Positions 20,807-31,401 of a stretch of DNA of 33,494 nucleotides are shown piece after piece; the first letter of the stretch is position 1; every line of letters begins with the position of its first letter. Under the pieces are notes generated by a model. It was given only the letters and a program-made list of their open reading frames with translations. It searched no databases and had not been told where the DNA came from. Source of the DNA: Purshia tridentata (taxonomy: Eukaryota > Streptophyta > Magnoliopsida > Rosales > Rosaceae); the NCBI GenBank assembly GCA_003254885.1, contig QANT01003488.1, positions 1-33,494 of the forward strand. Reading direction: 5' to 3'. A program made the translations under genes and the position numbers.

Positions 20807-21699
20807 GGGTTGAGGTTGGATATTTAGATTTTAAGGTATACTTTGGCAATATCTGATGGGTTTGTGGTGTTTTGGAAACTATACAATGGTAATTTGGTTT
20901 TGAATTATGCTTATGGGTAATTGAAATTTCGGGCATTTCAATGATGTAATCATTCTCTTTTGAACATAGGATTGTTTTTTTGGCTTTATGCCTTTATGCA
21001 ATGGCAATTGAACTGTTGAATGTATTTTTGGCTTTATGTCTTTGTGCAATGACAATTTAATTGTGGATTGTATTTTTGCCTTTATGCCTTTATGCCTTTA
21101 TGCGATGGCAATATCCATGTGGATTGTGTTGGAGACAATAAACATGTAAACTTATAATTTAAATTGGACTTAGAATTGGACTTGTAAACCTGATAACGGT
21201 GCTTGAATGTGGAAAACATAAAAACTAAACCAAACTGATCAAAAACTTCATTCACTTCAATAATGTCAATTACACAAGATACAAACTAATATTTGTCCCA
21301 AATACACTGTCATAAATACACACCAATATCTATTCAAAATACACAACATTTTTGTCCAACAAAAACCTAAAATCTGTCCAAAATACACATGTAATTTTTT
21401 GTCCAAAAACCAATTCAAAACTAATCCAAAATAAATGTGTAATATCCTGTCCAAAAGCCATAAACCTATAATTTTTCATCTCTACCAAATCCATCCATAA
21501 ACCATGCTTCATAGAGTGTTTTGGGTGGCTAGTGGTGCATTTTGACTATTCTTTTAAGATGACCTAGCTGGTTGATTGCCATGAGAACTTCTTCTTTCTA
21601 TAGCACTTTTTTTGTTTGCACAATACAAAATTCTCATCACCCTCTAATTATAATAAGCTATGAAAATTTTAAAATATATGAAACATTATAATCTATTAC
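20807..21699. other. Non-coding spacer between the two converging pseudogenes
   Basis: It contains a short 'gcctttat' run (about 21078-21102) and a loose repeat of 'gtccaaaatacac' (about 21285-21445). A donor-like CACAG|GTAATAG at about 21700 on the minus strand suggests the transposase gene once continued here after an intron. I see no other coding sequence. Confidence 0.45.
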
Positions 21700-22470
21700 C
21701 TGTGCTCTTCTCTTCCCTAGACTGATGTAGAAGTGTTGGCCTCCTTTCATCTCCCTCCTCTTGCTTAAGAGTGCACTTTCTTACTGGCCCTTAGCGCTGC
21801 ACTAGTTCTCATTGGTAGATGTTTGTGGCAAGTCTTTGCATTGTGATCAGACTTCTTCTAACTTGAACATATAACTATGGTTTGCTCTTTTCATCTTAGT
21901 GAAGTAATATCAAAAAGGGGTTGCAATGGCTCATTGGCATACTTCTTTCTCTTTTTCTTTGGTCTTCCAAGTTGCCTATTGTACTAGGAGGTTGGGGTTG
22001 AGCAAACCCTATTGGCATTCACAAACTCATCCTATTAACAAGATTGATAAGATATATGTAAGCTACCTGGTAGTTCTCCTTAATGTACTATGGGGCCACA
22101 TAATCATAATGATTAAGATGTGTATGGTTCATGACTGCCGCAACTTGCAAGCATAGGATCCCAGTAAGTTGAAATTTTCTACAGGCACATGTTCAAGTTT
22201 CCAAATCCATAACAAATATATTACCTCTCCCAACATCCACTTGATTGTTCTTGCCCCCATTCCAAGTTATCACACACTCCCTACATGCATTCTTGTTGTC
22301 TTCCAACTTTTTGACAACCTTAGGGCAAATTGGTTTGGTCTAAGCCTTCATCTTGTCCTTCTTCACCCGTATCCTTTTCATCAGCATAGTATTAATCATT
22401 TCAAACATGGTGACGATTGGCTTCCCTTGACCTTCAAGATAACCGAGTTGAATGACTCACTGATGCAGCG
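21700..22470 (-). pseudogene. Mutator-like (MURA-type) transposase, C-terminal fragment
   Basis: The minus strand reads, with stops, the C-terminal third of a plant Mutator-like transposase. It begins near 22470 with SESFNS, then after a shift GKPIVTMFEMINTMLMKRI. Next comes the SWIM zinc finger TCACRKFQLTGILC..QVAAVMNH (about 22190-22130), in which the usual CKH has lost its His. YIKENYQVAY follows, and a CCHC knuckle ends the fragment (about 21865-21815), reading CSS*KKSDHNAKTC, its second Cys turned into a stop. At least four in-frame stops and one frameshift mark it as dead. The N-terminal DDE catalytic part is absent: sequence beyond 22470 is unrelated. Confidence 0.8.
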
Positions 22471-22867
22471 CAAGAAACCAAGATTTACAAGTGTCAATCT
22501 AAAAGAACAAGAAACCTGGAATCCACCATGAAATTTGAGAGAAAACTCAAAGTTTATTCAATAGTTGTCAAAAAGTTTTCAAATCAACTTAGGAAAAACC
22601 TTAAATATGTTTTTAGGAAACTCTAGGGCTAAACAAACTCATAATTAAGGCCCGTGGGTCAAAAAAAACCTGAATAAAATAAAACAATAAATAAATAAAA
22701 TGGTCTGAAACTTCAAACGCAGGTAAATAGACTATATTCGGGTTTCGAAGCAAAGTTCAGTAGAAATAATTTCCCTTGTTTTCGTCATTCAAGCTGCTCT
22801 TCAAACTGAATCGTCATCCGTTCTACATCACTCACATATATTGTTCAGCAGCATATCACATTATGGC
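22471..22867. other. Unassigned sequence before the second solo LTR
   Basis: No gene is seen. The abrupt loss of transposase homology at about 22470 implies an insertion or deletion boundary there. The last five bases (ATGGC) do not match the flank on the other side of the LTR. Confidence 0.4.
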
Positions 22868-23228
22868 TGTAACGACCCGTACCTTCTTAAGTGAATGTTA
22901 ATAGGGCCCACAGTTGACTTTTGTTTTGAGTGGGATTTTAGCTTTGACCTTAGGTGCGTTAGGAAGGTCTTGAGCTCACGAGTTCGTTGACATGCGGCAT
23001 GGGTCGTTTAGAGCTACGGTTAAAAAGTTAGGAACGTGTTAAGGGACTCAAAAGTTGACTTTTTAAATTCCTTGGATTTTAGATTTGACTTTGACTTGGT
23101 TGCGTAGAGCTCGACTCCACGAGTCCGTAGACACGTAGCATGCGTCGTTTGGAGCTACGATTTGAGTAATACGAACGTGTGAAAATAGGGGCAAACTTGT
23201 AATTATGTTGAAGTGGGTCTTAACTCCA

Positions 23229-23246
23229 GAAAATTCTGGAATCTTC
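23229..23246 (+). promoter_or_regulatory. Heat-shock-element-like motif, copy 2
   Basis: GAA, TTC, GAA, TTC stand with exactly 2 nt between them: four perfect alternating units. An imperfect fifth (CTC) precedes them. It lies about 362-379 bp from the LTR start, just before the C/T-rich leader. Confidence 0.6.
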
Positions 23247-24948
23247 CCCCTCCCTTTATTTCTCTCTCCTCTCCTCTCCCCTCCCCACGCGAAAAACAGC
23301 CCCCCTCCAGCCGACATCTCCTTCTTCCTCTCTCCCCTGCACGACCACCCAGCCACTCCGGCCGACCCAGCCCCCCACCAGTGACTCTCCAGGCACCGGC
23401 CGGCTACCCAAGTGCCTCTTCCCGCCAACCCAGTCCTCTCTCTCTTCTTTCTCTCTCTTTTCCTTTCACCTGCGTGCAACAAGAACTCTAAGCTCCGGCC
23501 ACCTCCCGCGTTGCCGGGCGGCGGGAACTGGCAGGAAGGCTTCCCTAGGCGCCGGCAGTCTTCCCCTGAGCTCCCCCATGCCGGCCAGCCTCTTTTCAGC
23601 GAGAAATCATGCCGGATAGCACCCAGCCCGTAGCCAACTTGTTCGTTGATTCCGGTAGCTTCTGGCCTCCGATTACCTCAATTTAAGGTGGGTTTTTCTC
23701 CTCTCCTTGTGGGCTTCCTTTCCCTTATTGTTGGGTTGTTCAATTTTGAGAAATTAGGAGAAATTGAAATTTGGGATTTAACACCCATTTCGGGTTCCTT
23801 TAGAAAACTGATTTTGGATGGGATGTTGATGTTAGTTTGGGCACTAATCACTCCTAGGAACTATAAATTGAAGGTTAGATTGAGGAATTTTAAGGAATTT
23901 TGAGAAATTGGAAAGCAGGGGAAGTTCGGGTTATGCCCATTTCAGGTTTGGCTTGGGTTTTGGAACCCATTATGAATTGTGAGGTGTTTTGGGCAATTTC
24001 CGTCATTAGAAACATATAATCAAAGATTGGAATGAGAAAATTTGGGAAATTTCGAGGAAATTGGAAGTTTGATAGTTGGTGCTTATGCCCATTTCGGGAC
24101 TTCTAGAAATCTAAGGTGTTTATGGTGATTTAATGGCAATTGGGAATGATTTTCATCCTTAGGAATAATTAATTGGTGTTTAGAATAGTTAGTTTGAGGA
24201 AATTGGAGGAATAGTGAATTTGGGATGGAATTGGACATTTGTTGGATTGTCGAAACAACACCCGGACGACCCTCGGTCAAGTTATGTAGTAATGAAGGCT
24301 ATTTGGAGAAATTACCAGATAAAAATGAGCTAGTGACGTTGGATTTTGAGTCGAGAAGGAAATTAAGTTAGGTTATAGTTTGAAATTAGAATTGTAGAGT
24401 GAAAGGCCTAGAAGTCGCGCACTTTAGTTTTCAGTTATTATTCTGAATATTACTCTAACGTCTTGTCCTTCTCGTGTTAGGCGACGCTCCCGAGTCCAAA
24501 GACGATCCAGTCGGGAACCAAGGCTAGGCTATCTCTGTGAGTGGACACTTGTTTTTAAATTTCATGATTTAATTCATATTTATATTTTGAGTTTTAATTG
24601 AGTTTTATTTAATTTAAGAATATTATTTGGTTCTTGAGCATGGTTTGAGGATTAATGCATGAAAATAGATTTAATGTGCTCGGGAATTATTTTTCATGAT
24701 GATTTATTCGAGCCATTAGATCTTGGAAACGTTTTGATTTCTCAAGTAAACGTATGTGGTTTATTTATATCTTGAAATATTAAAGGTTTGGTTATCGAAA
24801 AAGGATTTTATAGTTGTTGGTTTAATGATTTCACAAGATTGGAAAGGTTATATGTTTTTATGGTTGAAAAGAGATTTATGAGAAATGGTTTTCAAACCAC
24901 CCTTCGCAGTACCCTTCAGATTATCAGATTGCATAGGTCTTTGGGACC

Positions 24949-25140
24949 CATCACGGCACACACATAGGCTTTGGGCCGTGTGTCGTGATGCCTAGCCCTT
25001 TGGGGGTGGCCCTACGTGCACGTATGGCAGGTATATTGGCCCTACATATGTATGACAGACCCTAGCTCTGCACATGTACGGTAGGATTATTGGCCCTGTA
25101 TGCATATGGCAGGTCGTGGGCGCTGCGCATGTACAGCAAG
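24949..25140 (+). repeat. LTR hairpin and minisatellite, copy 2
   Basis: Arms CATCACGGCACAC and GTGTGTCGTGATG (24949-24990) pair at 12 of 13 positions, counting the T opposite G as the mismatch. Downstream, about four to five units of roughly 28-30 bp carry the 'ccct.c...tgta.ggcagg' theme. Confidence 0.75.
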
Positions 25141-25855
25141 TTCGGTGGGTAACTGTTTGGGTGAGCGTTTTATTATTATATCAGTTTCATAAGAATGTTT
25201 CAAGGGTATAAACTTTCAGTTCTGATTTGTTGTTGTCAGCTTGATTAGTTTTATTTATTTTTCCCAGAAAAATCTCAAAGTGGATTTCAGATGCAGACTT
25301 TTACATAGAGTTTCCAGTGGATTTTATGAAAGTGATTTTAAAACTGGGGGATTTTAAAAAAAGACGTGAGGTCTTTGTGCTCAGCTATTTTTTTAGTTTA
25401 CTGTAGTAACAGATTTTTATAATTTTAGTTAAATGTTTCTTATCTTCGTCCACTCACTGAGTCGTCTCACTAGTTTTATCCTTATTGTTGTTTTAAATTT
25501 TCCCCCCAGGTTGTAGCGGTGGAACGGTCAAGCCAAAGACATCGAGGCATTCTTGTGAAGTTGTGAAACTGTAGAAACTAGTTCTCTTTGTATTTTATAT
25601 TCTTTAGTAAATTTTGTAGCACCGCTCTGTTATTCTAGTGAATACTTAATTAATTGGTTTTGAAATTTGGGTCGAGACCCTTTGGTTGTGGTAGAGGAGC
25701 TGTGGTGCTTAGAAGTGCTTTTGCAGGTCTTTTTGGAAAGGGTTAGTCCAATTTCAGGGGAGGTTCTGCCGAATTTTCGGTAGGATTTTCCTTGATATTG
25801 GATTCCCGTAGGACTACTTCGATTTTCAAGGTGGAAATCGGGGTCGGCCCTGTCA

Positions 25856-27639
25856 AAAAGGGTCTCTAAAAATTATTACAATTATCGGATAAAAACCACA
25901 AAACAAATGGCAACCACAATATGTGCAATTTTAACATGCATCTATATTTACTAAGTATAGGCAGTGAAAGAGTCTCTAACAGCGTGTGAGATTCTTCTTA
26001 CTTGGAATTTAATGCTCAGCTTGATGTTCACAACAATAAATCCAATTTATAGCTCCTCTACTACACAGTACACTAGGTCTAATAATTGAGTAATTCTTAG
26101 CTATATTCTACTAAGGAATAAATAAAACTAATTAGAACTAATCAAGACTATAGTTCTAAACAGAAATGAATTAACTAAATCCAAAAATAACAAAATCTTA
26201 AATAGAAACTACTATAGCCGAATCAAACAGTAGGTTATATACCACTAAAATTGGAAACCATCACCAAAATTACCATCCAACAACCTTATATAAATTTTTA
26301 AGGAAAATTATTGATCAATCAAAAAGATAACTAAGTCCATGTTGCTGCCGAAATTTCCTTAACAAAGAAAGGTGATTAATCAAAGTACAAATGTAGGTTG
26401 GTTGGTGATACGATAATTGCAAGAGTACAATAGCGTTCAAGTAATATATTAGTAAGTAGAGTATCGTTCCAACAGGGATCCAACTAATCTATTGAATACT
26501 AGTACAATTTTCTCTTTTAATTAAAATTGGATAAAGCAAGGAAAATATTCTAAAGTCTAATAATTAAAATTAAGAATTCACTTGCAACAAAGTGACAAAT
26601 GGATGATCAAGCACTAGAATTTCAACTTCACCATAGCTAATCCTATCCAACCCCTCTGGCCTTGTTAACTCCTAATTACTACCCAAGTTGATGGTTGATC
26701 CTCCTTTAATTGTATTTGATATTCCATTCCTGGGTATATCATCTGTAATCTCATAAATCAATGCACTATATTCCTATGTGAATTGCAATAAACAAGACCT
26801 GTTATGATTATTGAGGACCTACAAATTAACCACATAAGTCATGGTCATACAATTACGTTGAACATGCAACCTATGGTATCTATTACAAGATGAAAAATTC
26901 TTAGTTGGATATTTCTATCATCAACCTAACAACAAATCAATTAGATGGTGGCCAACCACCCAAAGGCATAAAAAGAAGTAATAGACACTTAATATGGATA
27001 GCAATTAATATAACAAAAACTAGAGTAGTTGGTTAATCTTAGCAAGGCTACATCTTAGCCCTAGCAAAGAAAGTTAGTTCATCATGAATCTATAGATAGA
27101 CATAAAGAAAATAGCCAGAAAATTAATCTGGGTAGAGGACCCAAAGGTGTTACAAGTCAACCCCTTCAAAAGCTTGCCACAATTCTCAAAACTGGAAGCT
27201 TCCCAACTCTCACTTGGTCTCCTCACAGGAAGCCTCCTCTTTCCTCCAAAACCTCTCCTCTTCTTAAGAATAGCAGCCCCTCTTCTATTTATCTTTCCCC
27301 TGTGGGCCATCTTTTTCTGGGAATTCGGAAAGCTCTTTGCCAAGCAAAAGGAGACCTCCTTTGATTAGGAAATACCTGCCTTTCACACCATTCAATAATA
27401 ACTCACACTTTCCTCTTCTTGCCTTCTTGTCAGCAAGGACCCCACACAAACCAAAGACTCCCATCTTCAGTCAGTAATAGGGAGTCATCTCAACTTGTAG
27501 ATATTAGGCTTTGCAACTTGCCGCATGAACTTGGCTGAGCATGGGCTTTAACAACTTGAGCATTAGATAATTAATTAGCCGCTGCAATGCACTCTTAGGA
27601 GGCCCAATTCTTCTATTAATTTCCAAATTACTCATAAGC
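25856..27639. other. Unassigned repeat-like sequence interrupted by copy 3
   Basis: No gene is seen. The text 'acgataattgcaagagtaca', 'agagtatcgttccaacaggg' (about 26408-26480) and 'ccaaattactcataagc' at the right edge is of a type common in non-coding parts of plant LTR elements. It appears to continue after copy 3 at 30866 ('taagctttaatcctacaaaa'). The open frames at 27074-27368 lack recognisable homology. Confidence 0.4.
27635..27639. repeat. Target-site duplication TAAGC (left)
   Basis: TAAGC here is matched exactly by TAAGC at 30866-30870 on the other side of the LTR. Confidence 0.88.
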
Positions 27640-27996
27640 TGTAACGACCCGTACCTTTTAAGTAAATTCTAATATGGCCCAAAGTTGACTTTTAATTCTA
27701 GTAAGAGTTTAATTTTGTCCTTGGGTCCGTTAGGAAGGTCTCGAGCTTACGGGTTCGTTGACATGCGGGATGTCCTGTTTGGAAGTACGGTTTGGAAGTT
27801 AGGAACGTAACAAGAGACCCAAAAGTTGACTTTTTAAATTACTAGGATTTCAGAGTTGACTTTGACATGGTTGCGTAGAGCTCGACTCCACGAGTTCGTA
27901 GACACATAGCATGCGTTATTTGGAGCTACAGTTTGAGAAATACGAAGGGTTAAGGTGAGGGGCAAACTTGTAAATTGGGTGAAGTGGCATTTAATA

Positions 27997-28019
27997 TTCC
28001 AGAAATTTCTGGAAATTTC
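27997..28019 (+). promoter_or_regulatory. Heat-shock-element-like motif, copy 3
   Basis: TTC, GAA, TTC, GAA, TTC occur in strict alternation with 2 nt spacers: five perfect contiguous units, the ideal form of a plant heat-shock element. It lies about 358-380 bp into the LTR, ahead of the pyrimidine-rich leader. Confidence 0.65.
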
Positions 28020-29700
28020 CCCTCCCCCTTATTTCTTCCCCACTCGCAGCCAGCACCCCCAGACCCGCAGGCCATCTTCTTCCCCTCCCCTCTCCACTTT
28101 GCGTGACCACCTAGCCATTCCGGCCGACCCAGCCCCCTCTGGCGACACCTCCAGCCGCCGACCAGCCTCCCCAGCTGCTCCTCCACCTGCACTCGTGAAA
28201 TTGGCCAAAAGCACCACAGACCCGCCGGCTTTTCCTCCAATTTTTGGCCAAGTCTTCCCCCCAACCTTCAAGGCTTTTGTTGGGATTTTCTTATCTAGAT
28301 AAGAACTTTCATTCCTCTTAGTTTTGGTGCATTAATTTTTAGTGATTGTTGAAGATTGAAATTTGGGGTTTAAGACCCATTTCGGGTTCCCTTAGAAATT
28401 GATTTTTGGGTGGTGTTTTGAGGTTGGTTTGAGTAATAATCACTCATAGGAATTACCAATTGAAGGTTAGAGTGAGGAATTTAAAGGAAATTTGATGGAA
28501 ATTGGAAGTTGGTATTTGGGGGTTTGAGACCCATTTCGGATTTGGCCACGGTTGGGCGAAATTTTTGGTTGTTTTGTGTAATTGTGAGATTAAGTATGGA
28601 TTTGGGGTGATTTAGGACTTGTTTGATTGTTTGATTTTGAGGATTTTGGAAATTGGATTTTTGGGAGATTATGCCAATTCGGATTCTTGTTTAATTGAGG
28701 ATAATTAAAAGTTTTATGGTGCAATTGGTGGTTATGGTATGGAATTGAAGTGAATTGGAACTTGAATTAAGGAATTATTGTGAGAAGTTAGAAACTTGGG
28801 AATTAGGGATTTGGAAACCATGTTAAATCTCTTGGAATCTGTGATTTTGGGTGATAATTTGAGGTGGTTTTAATTAATTTCCAAACTTAGAAACCTTCAA
28901 TTGTGGTTTAGAATGGTTAATTTGAAGAATTTGGAGAATAGTGATTTTTGAGGTGAATTTAGACTCTAGTTAAGCGGGTTTCTAACCTTAGTTTGAGTGG
29001 AAGCGTTTTGGGTCAACAACGTCTCAATTTATTTGTTATTGGAGAACTTTTGGATGCCCAAAACGACCCTTGGACGAACCCCAGTTGTGATAGGTGGTAA
29101 ATAGGAATTTATTGGAGCTTTTGGCGGACTAAAAAAAGTTGGTTGACGTTGGAATTTGAACCGGGAGTGATTACTAATCTTTTGACAGTAAAGGGTTAGA
29201 GAATTGGGGCACTTACTTACGTGCATTTCAGTTACCTTTAAGTCGAGTCTAATTCCGCGTCTTGTTTTCTCTAATTGCAGGCAACGATCCCGTAACTCAG
29301 GGCGATCTGACGGAGGATCAAGAACTAGGCTACTTCACAGTGAGTGGCCTTCGTTTCCTAAACTATTTTTATGAATTTAATGATTTAATTTATAGTTATA
29401 TTTTGAGTTATTTGAGCCGTGATTTATTTAAATTAGAAATATTATTTGGTTCGTGAGTTTGGCTTTTAGATTTCTTAAATAAGTGTTGATTTCAATTCTG
29501 GACATTGAGTTAGTTACTTTGGGTTTTATGCTTTGGCTAGACATAAAGAAATTCAAAAGATGTTTTTATGCTTGAGTTTTGAGAAAATATTGGATTTCAA
29601 TGGGCTTTTGTACCAAGGATTTACTAGTTGTGGTTTTTGAGAAATTTTAAGTATTTTATATATTGGGAAAAGAAATTCTGAAGTTATAGTTTCAAACCAC

Positions 29701-30056
29701 CCTATTTAGTATCTCTCCAGGTTATCAGTTTGTATAGGTCTTTGGGACCCATCACGGCACACATATAGGCTTTAGGCCCTGTACCGGGATGCCTTGCCCT
29801 TTGGGGCTGACCCTGCGTGCACGTACGGTAAATTCAGTGGCTCTGCATGTGTATGACAGACTCCGGCTCTGCACACACCCTATTTAGTATCTCTCCAGGT
29901 TATCAGTTTGTATAGGTCTTTGGGACCCATCACGGCACACATATAGGCTTTAGGCCCTGTACCGGGATGCCTTGCCCTTTGGGGCTGACCCTGCGTGCAC
30001 GTACGGTAAATTCAGTGGCTCTGCATGTGTATGACAAACTCCGGCTCTGCACATAT
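29701..30056 (+). repeat. 178 bp tandem duplication inside copy 3
   Basis: 29701-29878 and 29879-30056 are nearly identical; a difference is 'gacaga' against 'gacaaa' near the end. Each unit contains the hairpin region (29750-29791 and 29928-29969) and the first minisatellite units. The near identity marks a recent event, absent from copies 1 and 2. Confidence 0.93.
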
Positions 30057-30150
30057 ACAGCAGGATTATTGGCTCTGCACATGTACAGCAGGATTTTTGG
30101 CCCTGCATGCGTACGGCAGGTTGTGGGCCCTGCGCATGTACGGCAGGATT
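30057..30150 (+). repeat. LTR minisatellite, copy 3
   Basis: Units of about 27-28 bp such as 'gccctgcgcatgtacggcag' each hold CTGC and GCAG arms around a 9 nt centre. Together with those in the duplicated part they make about six unit types. Confidence 0.7.
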
Positions 30151-30865
30151 TCTGGTTATTGGATTGGGTGAAAGGTTTCTTTGTCAGAACAGTTTACAAG
30201 ATAATTCTTGGTTGATATAAATTTCAGTTCTTATTTGATATTTTGGGAGCTTGACCAGTTTTATTGATTTATCAGAGTTTTCAAAATGGATTTCAGATGC
30301 GGATTTTATATGGAGTTTCAGTGGATTTTATGAAAATGATTTAAAACTGGGGGATTTTAAAGAGAAACGTGAGGTCTTGGTGCCAAGTTATTTCTATAGT
30401 TTGCCACAGTCAACGGATTTTTATAATTTAAGTTTAAATGTTTCTTATCTTCGTCCACTCACTAAGTCTTCTCACTAGTTTTTACTTTATGGTTGTCTTT
30501 AAATTTCCCCCCAGGTTGTAGCAGTGGAGCGGTCGAGCCAAACACATTGAGGCAGTCTAGCGAACTTTTGAAATTTGTAGTAACTAGCTAGCCTTGCAAA
30601 CTTTATTTCTTTAATTAAACTTGTAGTACCGTTCTGAAAATCTAGTTGAAAATTTAATCAGTTGGTTTGAATTTGTTGGGTCAGAGACCCCTTTTATTGT
30701 GGTAGAGGAGTTGTTGTTTAGAAGTGCTTTTACAGGTCTTCCTGGAGAAAGGATTAGTCCAATTTCAGGGGAGGTTCTGCCGAATTTTCGGTAGGATTTT
30801 CCTTGATATTGGATTCCAGCAGGATCACTCCAAGTTCTAGAGTGGAATTCGGGAGAGTCCTGTCA

Positions 30866-31401
30866 TAAGCTTTAATCCTACAAAATACTCACAAGACCAA
30901 TTAAAACCAATAGTTTAACATAAAAAACATAGCAAAAATATAAAGTTATTGAGGTATAATTATGGGCAAAATATGAATATATCAATTGGTGGATGCAGAA
31001 AGTGAGTAAGTTTGTAGATTAATCTAGAGGTGATTAATTAAGTGGACATTTCGCCATGTTTCAGCCGAAAATTCATTAAATGAATGTGAATAACCAAACT
31101 GCAAAAGTGAGTTGGTTGATTAATCTAAAAGTGAATGGAATTGCATGTGAAAGAGAAAAGAGAGAATACCTTTTGGATGAAATCAAACCAATCACTTTGA
31201 TATCACAAGTGAAATGAAAAAAATATTAAANAAAAAAAAAAAAAAAAAAAAGGTGTCAGTTGCATGTAAGAGAGAATCGAAAATTTTGAAATGAAATTGT
31301 GGAGAATATATATATAGAACGACATCTAACCAATAGACAATCCAAAACCAACCAGCAAGTGGGTGAAACCAACCAATCGGTTTGGTTATTGTTGTTTCCA
31401 C
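30866..31401. other. Continuation of the repeat interrupted by copy 3
   Basis: It begins with the TAAGC duplication and continues the sequence from before 27640. The stretch at about 31040-31115 ('gccgaaaattcattaaatga ... gagttggttg') resembles 26345-26405 ('gccgaaatttcc ... taggttggttgg'), which hints at repeated ends of an outer element. An A-run with one undetermined base (31231) lies at 31226-31251. Confidence 0.4.

Larger units (their letters stand above)
22868..25855 (+). mobile_element. Solo LTR of the large LTR family, copy 2 (2988 bp)
   Basis: It begins TGTAACGACCCGTACC and ends GGCCCTGTCA, colinear with copies 1 and 3. Order inside: heat-shock-like motif (23229-23246), pyrimidine-rich then GC-rich leader (about 23245-23680), exon-like block (24481-24536), hairpin (24949-24990), minisatellite (about 25010-25140), CCCCCCAG acceptor-like site (25502-25509) and the conserved 'gccgaattttcggtagg' end. 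The flanks ATGGC and AAAAG do not match, so this copy may come from recombination between two different elements or have been rearranged. The open frames in the leader are Pro/Ser-rich and differ between copies, so I do not call them genes. Confidence 0.87.
27640..30865 (+). mobile_element. Solo LTR of the large LTR family, copy 3 (3226 bp)
   Basis: It begins TGTAACGACCCGTACC, ends GAGTCCTGTCA and is flanked by perfect 5 bp repeats, so it is a clean solo LTR. It carries the same ordered landmarks as copies 1 and 2: heat-shock-like motif (27997-28019), GC-rich leader (about 28020-28290), exon-like block (29281-29339), hairpin, minisatellite (to about 30150), acceptor-like CCCCCCAG (30507-30514) and conserved end. 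It is longer than copy 2, in part because a 178 bp stretch is tandemly duplicated (29701-30056). Confidence 0.92.

Noticed and set aside
23213-23633. Overlapping Pro/Ser-rich open frames in the GC-rich leader of copy 2 (and 27955-28302 in copy 3)
   Set aside because: Frames on both strands are open only because the composition is C/T-rich. They are not conserved between LTR copies and show no domain.
31226-31251. A-run with an N as a retroposon poly(A) tail
   Set aside because: No LINE or SINE body or target duplication was found next to it. The N suggests an assembly or sequencing problem in a homopolymer.
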